Shown here piece by piece: positions 30,290 through 40,142 of a stretch of DNA of 64,000 nucleotides (position 1 is its first letter; every line of letters starts with the position of its first letter). The notes under the pieces are model-generated. The model worked only from the letters and a program-made list of their open reading frames with translations. It was not told the DNA's origin and searched no databases. Location of the stretch: NCBI GenBank assembly GCA_037355855.1, contig CM074758.1, positions 6,855,001 through 6,919,000 on the forward strand. The letters run 5' to 3'. Origin of the DNA: Pseudo-nitzschia pungens (Eukaryota; Bacillariophyta; Bacillariophyceae; Bacillariales; Bacillariaceae). The translations under genes were made by a program, and so were the position numbers.

Positions 30290-31543
30290 CGAGCACTGTA
30301 TGGACTCCCTGTTGCAGGCGCGTCGTTCCGATCCTATTTGACCAAGCACCTACGAACGCTAGGATATCAACCCTGTAAAGCTGATCCTGACGTTCATATG
30401 CGAGTGGAGACACGAAAAGACGGCTCTAGGTACTGGGCCTACCTGATTGCATACGTCGACGATATTATCTGTTGCAGTGAGGACCCTCGACGACAGTTGG
30501 AAAGTATCGAGCAGCGCTTCACGCTGAAGGACGGGACTATAGAAGTTCCAACCTTGTATCTGGGCGCTGATGTCCATTCGCATGTGGTGGAAGACGACCC
30601 AATTCCCAAGTGGGCAATGTCCTCCGAGAAGTATGCTAAGAAAGCCATCGACGCAGTGGAAAAGGAGCTTGGCACCGAGCAATATGGTTACAAGTATCTT
30701 CCGAACAAGGTATCAACCCCGTTGACATCAGATTATCGTCCAGAAGTTGATGTTACCACCGAACTGGATCCAAGCAAGCAGAACTACTACCAAGGATTGA
30801 TTGGCGTCTTGAGATGGTTGTGTGAACTTGGAAGACTGGATTTGGTCATGCCTGTATCTCTCATGTCTAGGTACCTAGCCCAAGCAAGAACAGGGCATCT
30901 GAACCAAGTATTGCACATGTTTGCCTATCTCAAGGCGCATGCCCGATCCAAGTTAGTATTTGACGAGACGCGTCCTGAAGTGGACGAGTCCAGATTTCCC
31001 AACTGCGATTGGAGTGAGTTCTATCCAGATGCCAAGGAGGTATTGCCACCAGATGCTCCTGAACCCCTTGGGAAAGCAGTTATTATGAGTTGTTTTGTTG
31101 ACGCTGATCATGCCGGATGCAAAGCAACAAGAAGATCCCATACGGGAATTATTATATTTCTAAACAGGGCCCCTATTCTGTGGTTCAGCAAACGCCAGAC
31201 CACTGTGGAGACCTCAACCTTTGGCTCTGAGATAGTGGCATTGCGAATCGCCATTGAACTGATTGAAGGGCTCAGATACAAGCTCCGAATGATGGGGGTC
31301 CCTATTGAAGGTCCTACGAATGTATACTGTGACAATGAGTCTGTCGTCAAAAATACCACCAGACCAGAGAGCCCTTGCAACAAGAAGCACAACAGCGTCG
31401 CATACCATAAGGCGCGCGAGTCTATTGCTGCTGGGACGATTCGAATTGCAAAGGAGCCTGGTGAGACCAATATTGCTGACCTATTCACCAAGCTGCTGAA
31501 TGGTCCAGCGTTGAAAGACCACTGTGAGCGATGCATGTGGTAG
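30290..31543 (+). pseudogene. pol: CoDi-B pol, 3' part: RT C-terminus and RNase H
   Basis: About 417 open codons resuming Copia pol at YGLPVAG, so it repeats the last 579 bp before the LINE. It keeps RT motif YVDDIICC and the RNase H set: FVDADHAG, SEIVALR, YCDNESVV and NIADLFTK. It ends HCERCMW then TAG. Unlike the upstream copy it has no stop or frameshift, and it differs from it at about 45 of 579 positions, mostly third codon positions. It lacks its own protease, integrase and RT N-terminus, so it is a fragment. Closest in sequence to the CoDi-A protein rather than to the segment at 12789-13367. Confidence 0.88.
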
Positions 31544-32164
31544 AATTGCTCCAGCTGCACTATTTAGGGTACCTTTGGTCCCTGACAAGCGGCACGGACG
31601 CAGCAGAAGATTTTTCATTTTCGATCTTGGAAACAGACGATTCCGGATTTCGATTACGAGTTCTTCGATCGTTACGATTCCGGATTTCGATTACGAGTTC
31701 TTCGATCGTTACGATTTAGGTTGTGAATTGTTGCAATCTTATTTTCGGAACGCAACAGATTTCGATCCGATCTGATCCTATGTTATATGTTATATTGGGA
31801 GTCTCCGGTACACCGGTTCCGGGGACTATAAACTTGAAAGATAATAGGCTGATTGATCGATCTCCTTGTACGTGTCAAGGAATGGAACCAAGGGCAAAAC
31901 GTCCTCCGGTCCAACCCCCCTTTTTTTTTTTTTTTTTTGTACTACGAATCAGCCGGGCCTCTGATAGAAGAACTGCAATATTTGGTGCAGTTTGACCTCT
32001 GACAAGTGATATGGATACAACCCTGAATTCTGTTATGATCCATCCAAGTGTCCTGGTGCAACAAGCAAGAGTATTGGTGTTCCCCTGGGAGTATCTGTTT
32101 CCGGGGACTGGTATAGTTGCTCAGTTGCTCAATACAGGACCACTGGCATGAATCACGGGGACTA
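31544..32164 (+). other. CoDi-B 3' untranslated region and polypurine tract
   Basis: Non-coding. It contains a tandem pair of ~42 bp around GATTTCGATTACGAGTTCTT (31645-31710), a C6T18 run at 31914-31938, and three GGGGACT-type tracts (31825, 32111 and the terminal 32157-32164). The last one directly precedes the 3' LTR and is the likely plus-strand primer. Confidence 0.75.
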
Positions 32165-33107
32165 TGAAGATATCCAGTGTGCTACCATCTGTGCTAAGGC
32201 TCCAGTGTAGGAGAATGTACTGGGGCTACAGTCAGCAGCCTCCAGCAGTAGCTGACTAACAGGTGCTGAGCTGAGTGCTAGGCTGTGTGCTAATTGGTAG
32301 CATACAGGCTTAGCAGCAGGCTTAGCAGCAGGCTTAGCAACAGGCTTAGCAGCAGGCTTAGCAACAGGCTTAGCAGCAGACCTATATCCTACTATCCTGT
32401 TTAGTATGGATGCTAGCAGAGTTTACTAGGGTCGCCGCGTACGATTTGTACCAATCGTACGTACCCCGAGTAAAGCACCTTTTCAGGGTGTAGCTAAATG
32501 CTACAGGGTTAGGGTTGCTAAGGCTACGAGATACTGAAAGATGCTAGCCTACCATGATACCATGCTAAGATACTATGCTACCGCCGGGGCCAGGTCATTG
32601 GTGTATAATATGTACCATGACTGGATGCCCGGCCCAAACAGTTACCCAACGCGCTAGCATACGCGAGTTATTATCGCTAGCACACGATTCGATCTAATTA
32701 ATCGGAGATACCGTACCCTACGATACTCCGATACGCTACCCGTAGAATACAGTACCAGCGCTACGGAGCGCTGTTATTATACGAGTTAGCGAGTTAGCGG
32801 ATCGATGTCATGATACGAGCTGAGCTGCGCTCAGCTCCCCTTTATTCACTCTTTATATTTCACTCTAAAATAAACACGCCTATCATGCCCTCCCCTTACG
32901 ATGATTCCGATGTACCTCTAGGGAAGTGCTTTGTATTGCTTGAGCGTATGCAATAGACCTTGAACAGTCCACTGTAGACTCACGATTTGCCAGGACTTTA
33001 TGTGTTATTATTGTTAGGGCTTTCCCCTATTTTTTCCAGTACGCAATACAAAATGTTTATCTACGATTAAGTTCCCCGAAGGCCGCTGACGAGCGGATAT
33101 CAACACA
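32165..33107 (+). repeat. CoDi-B 3' LTR
   Basis: 943 bp, the same as 5521-6475 except for one fewer 12-bp unit (six, not seven) and one T/C difference near 32802. Confidence 0.93.
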
Positions 33108-33354
33108 GCTAAGCCTGTTGCTAAGCCTGTTGCTAAGCCTGTTGCTAAGCCTGTTGCTAAGCCTGTTGCTAAGCCTGTTGCTAAGCCTGTTGCTAAGCCT
33201 GTATGCTACCAATTAGCACACAGCTCAGCACTCAGCTCAGCACTCAGCTCAGCACCTGTTAGTCAGCTACTGGGGGCTGCTGCCTGTAGCCCCAGTACAC
33301 TCTCCTACACAGGAACCTTAGCACAGATCATAGCACCCACCTTGAATATCTTCA
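33108..33354 (-). repeat. CoDi-A 3' LTR, proximal portion
   Basis: Reverse-orientation LTR start (TGAAGATATTCAAGG at 33354 reading left) through the CTAAGCCTGTTG array (eight units, about 33109-33200). It is separated from its other half (4909-5520) by CoDi-B. Confidence 0.88.
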
Positions 33355-33356
33355 TA

Positions 33357-33684
33357 ACTTGTTTAGTATTGCCTGGAACTGCTGCTGCTCTTTTTTGGAC
33401 ATGTGGCTCTGTTGCTGTGCAACTGTGGATGGATCTGTTTCTTGGTAGGCTCTATCTAGGATGACTTTGGACTTGTATGGATTTGCGAAGGAGAGGTCTT
33501 CAGCAAAGAGTTCAGCATCCTCTAGTTCTTCCATGAGCGTAGTATAGTTTGGCTCATGGTATAGGGAGGTATCTTTCATGAGGACAGTTCGATCCATCCA
33601 CTGTACTGCGCCTTCTTTGAATAGGAGATTTATCTTTGCTAGGTGGAGGAAGTCTCTGCCTAGTATCAGATCATATCTGCAGTC
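33357..33684 (-). pseudogene. Captured Gypsy pol fragment at the CoDi-A 3' LTR border
   Basis: 328 bp encoding in reverse part of the Gy-1-type Pol between protease and RT: YDLILGRDFLHLAKINLLF through QQQFQAILNK. It matches Gy-1 at about 36223-36546. It lies exactly between the CoDi-A polypurine tract and its 3' LTR, flanked by 7-bp direct repeats CTTCATA at 33350-33356 and 33685-33691. It is an open but meaningless fragment. Confidence 0.88.
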
Positions 33685-33946
33685 CTTCATAGTCCCCGTG
33701 ATTCATGCCAGTAGTCCTGTACTGAGCAACTATACCAGTCCCCGGAAACAGATACTCCCAGGGACACACCAATACTCTTGCTTGTTGTACCAGGACACTT
33801 GGATGGATCATAACAGAATTCAGGGATGCTTCCATATAACTTGTCAGAGATAAAACTGCATCAAATATTGCAGTTCTCTATCAGAGGCCCGGCTGATTCG
33901 TAGTACAAAAAAAAGGGGGTTGAACCGGAGGACGTTTTGCCCTTGG
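33685..33946 (-). other. CoDi-A 3' untranslated region, distal piece
   Basis: Reverse complement of sequence homologous to CoDi-B 31895-32166, including the polypyrimidine run, CAGCCGGGCCTCTGATAGA and the GGGGACTATGAAG end. It is separated from its upstream half at 39692 by Gy-1. Confidence 0.88.
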
Positions 33947-34273
33947 TGTGACGGGCTAGCATAGCTAGCTCAAGCCACGACTGAATAATTAACCGAATCC
34001 CATATGGGAATCGAATATTATATCCTCAGTCATGAATACATTTTGATATGTGTTCTAACTATTATGGTCGAGTCCCAGATTAGGATATATGCCTAATCGT
34101 AGGAACCGACAATGAACCAACATTTATGGCAGAGCATGCCAAAGTGTGGCTATGCTCGCAACCTCGAAATTTTATATGTCTCCATTCTCAATTCCCGTAA
34201 CAATATCTCGTAGAGTATCTAAACATTCACAATTATTCATACCACTCCGAATTTTCTACTCTAGACCGTAACA
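33947..34273 (+). repeat. Gy-1 5' LTR
   Basis: 327 bp. A palindromic GCTAGCATAGCTAGC lies near the start and TTTTATATGTC near 34172 is TATA-like. Related to, but distinct from, the Gy-2 LTR. Confidence 0.94.
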
Positions 34274-34285
34274 CAGTAATTACTG
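34274..34285 (+). promoter_or_regulatory. Palindrome at the primer-binding position of Gy-1
   Basis: CAGTAATTACTG directly after the LTR. Overlapping it, TACTGTTT pairs with AAACAGTA about 15 bases downstream, giving a possible 8-bp-stem hairpin in the leader. Confidence 0.6.
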
Positions 34286-34385
34286 TTTGTGCTTCACAGT
34301 AGAAACAGTAGAACTCAGTACTGAATTCAAACTAAATCTCCCTTATCCTCAACAAAACAGGCACCTTGTATCTCCAACAAGCAAC

Positions 34386-35441
34386 ATGGTTGGCATCTAC
34401 AGAGACCCCCCAATTGCCTACAAGAGCTCCTTCGATCGAACCAAGCCCAAGCTCTTCACCCTGTACAATGTCGACGAGGACCGCACCGACAGCATGAAGG
34501 TCCCCCTGTTCACGGAGACCGGGGGACTAGAGGAGCTGCTCTTTGTGGAGGAGTCTTTCCGAAACGCCGCCAAGCTTCTAAGATTGCCCATAGATATTTA
34601 TCTCACCCACTTCAGTCGTTGTCTTACTACTGACGCGCAGAGCAAGTGGAATGATATGATAAAGGATCCACTGGACCCAGAAGAATACCAATACTCGCAA
34701 GAAGAAATTGGTGGATATGACCAAGCGTTCCTTGACTTCACCAAGCTCTACTGCAACGCCAGAGACGCCAGAGATATCATGCACACCTATCTACGAAGCG
34801 CGGAATGCCGGAAGACGCCATCACTAACATGCAAAGAACATGCAGACCGGATCCTTGTCCTCATGAAATACACCCAGAAGCTTGATGGAAGCAGCGCTCC
34901 TCTCTCTAAGGTGGAGAAACTCACCATTCTGTTGCACTCTTTCCCATCCTCATGGATCGAGAGCTATGGCATTATCCACAGTGGGATTCAAGAAGATACC
35001 ACAGTCCAACACATTGTGGATCACATGAGCTGCCACGAGCGCCAAGCCAACAAAAAGAGCAACAAGAATAACAACAAACAACAGAAGCGCTCGAACAATT
35101 CCAACAGCAATAACCACAACAACTCTCGCAAGCGCAACCCGTATACCCACAAGGGAAACAACAACAAGAAGAAATCCAACCCTTGTAGGATCCCGGGTCA
35201 CAACCATGACTGGTCCAAGTGTCCAAAGAACCGGTTCTCCAAGAACTACAACAAGACCTCCGGAAACAACCAACCAACGGAGTCATTCCACGCTCACACA
35301 GCCCTCATGATCCCCGGAAGCAACGAGACCTTCCAAGCCCATATCAACGCAGCTCGGGAAGCAGCGATTGAAGAATACCATGCCAACCATGGTGGTCGAA
35401 CAGAAAGGAGCATCGATGGGGACCTCATTTGGCTCCCCTGA
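34386..35441 (+). CDS. gag: Gag protein of Gy-1
   Basis: 351 residues from the ATG at 34386 (context ACATGGTT). This start matches the aligned starts of Gy-2 and Gy-3 and is preferred over an upstream in-frame codon at 34287 that lies in the leader. N-terminus VGIYRDPPIAY. Capsid-like section with ELLFVEESFRNAAKLLRLP and MHTYLRSAECRK. A Lys/Asn-rich low-complexity basic region (about 222-262) is followed by CRIPGHNHDWSKC, a CX4HXHX4C zinc-type motif. C-terminus GGRTERSIDGDLIWLP then TGA. The open frame continues beyond the TGA for about 425 codons into the Pol linker and protease with no intervening ATG at the start, which favours readthrough. Confidence 0.93.
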   Translation: MVGIYRDPPIAYKSSFDRTKPKLFTLYNVDEDRTDSMKVPLFTETGGLEELLFVEESFRNAAKLLRLPIDIYLTHFSRCLTTDAQSKWNDMIKDPLDPEEYQYSQEEIGGYDQAFLDFTKLYCNARDARDIMHTYLRSAECRKTPSLTCKEHADRILVLMKYTQKLDGSSAPLSKVEKLTILLHSFPSSWIESYGIIHSGIQEDTTVQHIVDHMSCHERQANKKSNKNNNKQQKRSNNSNSNNHNNSRKRNPYTHKGNNNKKKSNPCRIPGHNHDWSKCPKNRFSKNYNKTSGNNQPTESFHAHTALMIPGSNETFQAHINAAREAAIEEYHANHGGRTERSIDGDLIWLP

Positions 35442-38400
35442 TTCTCCAAAGGCAAGAGGCCTAACAAGAAGCCCCGGGCTTCACCAAAACCAGCAATCAC
35501 CTTGCCTCCGGCTCCCCAGGAACTGGATGCCAGCACAGCACAGCTGACTGGGATGACGCAAGGAGGAGATCTCCCGGAGAAAAAGGGGAAGGAACCTACA
35601 GGATGGAATCCTGTTGAGCGCTCAGCAAAGACTGCAACAGCAGCAAGAACAACAACAAAAACAGTTCGATTCTCGGCTACCGAGAAACAATCGAACATGG
35701 ATCCGAATCGAAACCAACCGAATCGATCCAAGGGTACAGACGCGAAAGATAGTACAGCAGCAATAAATAGACCACTCTTGTCCCTAGCAAGAAATTGGTC
35801 CACAGGTACAGCAAAAAATCTCTATTGCAATACCAAAAACTCCAAAGACTACACCAAAGGAGGTGCGCTGGAGCAAAATTATTTAAAGCTGCTGTCGACT
35901 GCTGGAAATACAGCAGAACAGGCATCGAATAAGAGCAACGTGGCTCCTATTCTTTTAACTACAGTACAGTACATACAAGGCATACCAACGAAATCAAGAC
36001 CACTACTCACACTACTAGATAGTGGATCATCCGTAACTCTAATCAACAAACGAGCCCTACCATTTGGCACCATGCCAATAAGAAGCAAGCATCGAGTCTT
36101 AACTACGACAGCAAATGGAAGCTTCCACACTACGGAATACATCATCATGAAGAACCTCAAGCTACAAGAGTTTGGCAACTACACCATAGACCAGCAAGAG
36201 GCAAGGCTCTTCCATTCCCCCAACTGCAAATATGATTTGATACTAGGGAGAGACTTCCTCCACCTAGCACAGATCAATCTCCTATTCAAAGAAGGAGCAG
36301 TTCAGTGGATGGACCGAACCATTCCTATGAAGGACACGTCCTTATACCATGACAACCATACCATGCTCATGGAAGAACTTGAAGATGCTGAACTCTTTGC
36401 TGATGATATCTCCTTCACAAATCCATACAAGTCCAAGGTCATTCTAGATAGAGCCTACCAAGAAACAGATCCATCTACAGTGGCACAACAACAGTCCCAC
36501 ATGTCCAAAGCAGAGCAACAACAGTTCCAAGCAATACTAAACAAATATCCGAATGTCTTCAACGGCGAACTAGGGAAATATCCACACAAACAGATATCTC
36601 TAAGACTGAAACCCGGATCCAAGCCCATACACAAGAAGCCTTATCCAGTTGCATACAAAAGAGAAGACCTATTCAAACGGGAGCTCCAGAATCTATGCAA
36701 TGATGGAGTACTCAAATGATGCACTGGACCAGCTGAATGGGCATTCCCTACCTTTATTGTCCCCAAGAAAGACAACAGAGTTAGATGGGTATCAGACTTC
36801 AGAGAACTGAATGAACTCCTTGAGCGCCGACCATATCCAATCCCCCGGATACAAGATATCATGAACAAGCGTGGCAAGTACACCCACTTTACCAAGATCG
36901 ACTTGTCTATGCAATACTACTGCTTTGAACTGGACGACGCAAGCAAGAAAGCTCTGTACCATAGTCACTCCCTACGGATGTTATGAGTACCAGCGTCTAC
37001 CAATGGGTGTCAAGGTCTCTCCAGATGTTGCCCAGCAACTAATGGAAGATATCCTACAAGACACTGACTGCACTGTTTACATTGATGATATTGGTATATG
37101 GACTGATGGATCCTTTGACCTCCACATGAAAACCATTGACAAGATCCTCGACAGGCTCAACCAGAATGGACTTAAATGCAACCCACTCAAATGTGATTGG
37201 GCTGTACAAGAAACTGACTTCCTTGGCTATTGGATGACGCCTACAGCAGTTAAGCCTTGGAGGAAAAAGATTGAAGCCATCCTACACATGGATAGGCCCC
37301 GAACTGTCACTCAGGTTAAGTCCTTCCTCGGAGCAGTAGGATACTACAGAGACATGTGGCCCCGGACGATCCCATGTCTTAGCTCCTCTTTTTGATATAA
37401 CTGGTACGCCCAAGAAAACTCCCCAAGCAGCTGCCATAAAAGGCAAGCAAAGGAAGGCTCCTTCAGCTTTCACCTGGGGACCTGCTCAAGACAAAGCCTT
37501 TCAAGAGATGAAAGCAATGGTGGCAGCAGATGCTCTGAACACCTATCCAGACCTTAACAAGCCCTTTGAACTGTACACTGATGCCTCAGACCTACAGCTC
37601 GGTGCTGCTATACTCCAACATGGCAAGCCCATAGCCTACTGGTCCAAGAAACTATCTGATACCCAAAAGAACTATACTACTATGGAGAAGGAACTCCTAG
37701 CAATTGTACTCTGCTGCAAAGAGTACCGAAAAATGCTACTTGGTGGTGTTATCAATGTATACACTGACCATAAGAATCTCACCTTCCGCACGCTTTCAGT
37801 CCAACGAGTCCTCCGATGGAGACTATTCCTTGAAGAATTCGGTGTCAACCTCACCTATGTCCCAGGCAAGAAGAATGTTCTTGCTGATGCCTTCTCCAGG
37901 CTCCCCCGGATGGATCCACCTACTGTGGGGAAGAAAGAAGCCCTTGGTAAGGGCACTCTTATTGATTTTCTGAAACTTGAAGTCCCCAAGCAAGATGAAG
38001 AACTGTTCCTATCGGAGTTCCCGAATCTATTTCAGCACTTATGCAATGACGCAGATCAGGAGTTATACTCCTGTTTGCTGAACAATGAATGTCTGATCAA
38101 CCTACCTAACAGTCAAGATGTGGAATGCCCGGTGAACTACTCAAATATATACCTTCATCAACAAAAGGATCCAACCATCAAGTTCAAGATTCAATCCAAA
38201 GCCTTCTTCTATCAAGAATTAGAAGGCAACAAGATACTTTGTTACGCGAACCAATCCAATCCCGAATGCTGGCGAATCTACGTACCAGCATCTCTTATTA
38301 ATGATACCATCAAATGGTACCATCTCCTGTTGGGTCATTGTGGATCCACCAGATTACAACAGACTATATCAGCCCGATTCTATGCTGATAACCTAACCAA

Positions 38401-39334
38401 TTTATGCAAGTCCTATGTATGCCCAGATCATTGCATCAAATACAAGAACCAGAACTCCCAATATGGCAAATTGCCACCAAAAGAAGCTCCACTATCTCCA
38501 TTCCATGAAGTACACGTCGATCTCATCGACCCCTGGAAGATTACAGCCCAGGGCAAGAACTATAACTTCAAAGCCCTAACCTGTATTGATCCAGTCACCA
38601 ATCTCCTCGAAATCATCAGAATCAGAGACAAGTCCTCTCAGCACGTATCAGATCAATTCAAGAACTGCTGGCTTTCAAGATATCCAAGACCTATCAGGTG
38701 TGTCCATGATAATGGTGGTGAGTTTCTAGGAGCGGAATTCCAGACAACCCTCAAGCAGTATGGAATTCACTCAGTCCCTACAACAGTGAAGAACCCCCAG
38801 TCGAACGCCATATGCGAGCGTGTCCATCACACAGTTGCTGATATCCTTCGTGTCCTGGTACATGTTAATCCTCCACAAGCAAATACCAGAGCCAGTCAGC
38901 TCATGGACAATGCCCTGGCTACTTGTATGCATGCCTCCAGATGCGCTGTTAATGCTGCCTTACAGGCATCCCCGGGATCCCTTGTATTCAACCGGGATAT
39001 GCTGATAGACCTACCACTGACTGCGAACCTGTTGGCTCTGCAGCAGCTAAGACAGCAGGGCATTAACAAGGCTCTACTCAGGGATAATGCCAAGCACAAG
39101 GAACATACCTTTCAACCCAACGAGAAGGTATGGATACAAGAGCCCGATCCAGACAAGCTACAGCCTCGCAAGACAGGACCATTCACTATTGCCCAAGTAC
39201 ACGATAACGGCACCGTTAAGATCCAGAAGACTCCATCGATCGTTGAAACAGTCAACGTCCGAAAGCTAACCCCTTATAAGGAACCAACGGACAGTTCCAA
39301 CTCCGACGACTCAGCAATCCATTGGTCAGCTTAA
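35442..39334 (+). pseudogene. pol: Gy-1 pol (protease, RT, RNase H, integrase), broken
   Basis: Protease: LLDSGSSVTLINKRALPFG near 36010 and YDLILGRDFLH near 36230. RT: VSDFRELNELL, KIDLSMQYYCF and VYIDDIGIW near 37080. RNase H: YTDASDLQLGA near 37575, EKELLAIVL, YTDHKNL and NVLADAFSR. Integrase: HLLLGHCGS zinc-type region near 38330, then Asp in HVDLIDPWK (Gly to Asp in the usual LIGPWK), Asp in VHDNGGEF and Glu in NAICERVHH. C-terminal GPFTIAQVHDNGTVKI module. Lesions relative to Gy-2: TGA at 36717-36719 replacing Arg, +1 base near 36948 (in AAGAAAG) and +1 base near 37368 (CGGACGATCC). It cannot make a full Pol. Confidence 0.93.
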
Positions 39335-39364
39335 CTATGGAATTCGGTTAATCATGGGGCACTA

Positions 39365-39691
39365 TGTGACGGGCTAGCGTAGCTAGCTCAAGCCACGACT
39401 GAATAATTAACCGAATCCCATATGGGAATCGAATATTATATCCTCAGTCATGAATACATTTTGATATGTGTTCTAACTATTATGGTCGAGTCCCAGATTA
39501 GGATATATGCCTAATCGTAGGAACCGACAATGAACCAACATTTATGGCAGAGCATGCCAAAGTGTGGCTATGCTCGCGACCTCGAAATTTTATATGTCTC
39601 CATTCTCAATTCCCGTAACAATATCTCGTAGAGTATCTAAACATTCACAATTATTCATACCACTCCGAATTTTCTACTCTAGACCGTAACA
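39365..39691 (+). repeat. Gy-1 3' LTR
   Basis: 327 bp, near-identical to 33947-34273, followed by TSD CTTGG. Confidence 0.94.
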
Positions 39692-40142
39692 CTTGGTTCC
39701 ATTCCTTGACACTTACAAGGAGGTCAATCAGCCTATTGTCTTTCAAATTTATAGTCCCCAGGGACTGGTGTACCGGGAGACTTCCAACATATAACATATA
39801 ATCAAATCGGAATCAAGGTCGAAATCGGAGCGTTCGAAAAGAGGTTGCGTCCGAAATAAGGTTGCATCCGAAACAGATTGCGTTCGAAAAGATTGCGTCC
39901 GAAACAGATTGCGTCCGAAAAGATTGCGTCCGAAATAAGGTTGTAATCGGAATAAGGTTGCAATCGAAATAAAGTTGCAATCGAAATAAGGTTTCAATCG
40001 AAATCGAATCTGCTGCGTTCAAAAAATCCGAAATCGATGTCGACTACTTCCAAAAATCGTAATCAGAAAAACTCTTCTGCGTCCGAGCTGCTTGTCAGGG
40101 ACCAAAGGTACCTGAAATAGTGCAGCTAATCAGTAATTCTTA
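39692..40142 (-). other. CoDi-A 3' untranslated region, proximal piece
   Basis: Non-coding in the CoDi-A orientation. It contains about ten degenerate repeats of GGTTGCAATCGAAATAA and GATTGCGTCCGAAA (39840-40015), expanded relative to the same place in CoDi-B. Confidence 0.8.

Larger units (their letters stand above)
5521..33107 (+). mobile_element. CoDi-B: Ty1/copia element containing the LINE
   Basis: Bounded by LTRs 5521-6475 (955 bp) and 32165-33107 (943 bp). By eye they differ by only one 12-bp array unit and one substitution (GCGGATTGATG versus GCGGATCGATG). The insertion point is the CTAAGCCTGTTG array of the CoDi-A 3' LTR. Flanks read GCTATA on the left and GCTAA on the right, an imperfect 4-5 bp duplication. 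Order is LTR, leader, gag, protease-integrase-RT (broken), LINE, RT C-terminus and RNase H, 3' untranslated region, LTR. The polypurine tract CACGGGGACTA ends at 32164. Nearly identical LTRs imply recent insertion, although pol is defective and mosaic. Confidence 0.9.
33947..39691 (+). mobile_element. Gy-1: Ty3/gypsy element with broken pol
   Basis: LTRs 33947-34273 and 39365-39691 are 327 bp each and differ at only a few positions (for example CTAGCATAGC versus CTAGCGTAGC). TSD CTTGG lies at 33942-33946 and 39692-39696. LTRs run TGTGACGGG...CCGTAACA. The polypurine tract CATGGGGCACTA ends at 39364. gag is intact. pol has one nonsense codon and two single-base insertions. It interrupts the CoDi-A 3' untranslated region. 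Confidence 0.94.

Noticed and set aside
12789..30868. A 579-bp target-site duplication made by the LINE.
   Set aside because: The copies are about 8 percent diverged with mainly synonymous changes, while the enclosing LTRs are nearly identical. Post-insertion mutation cannot explain it.
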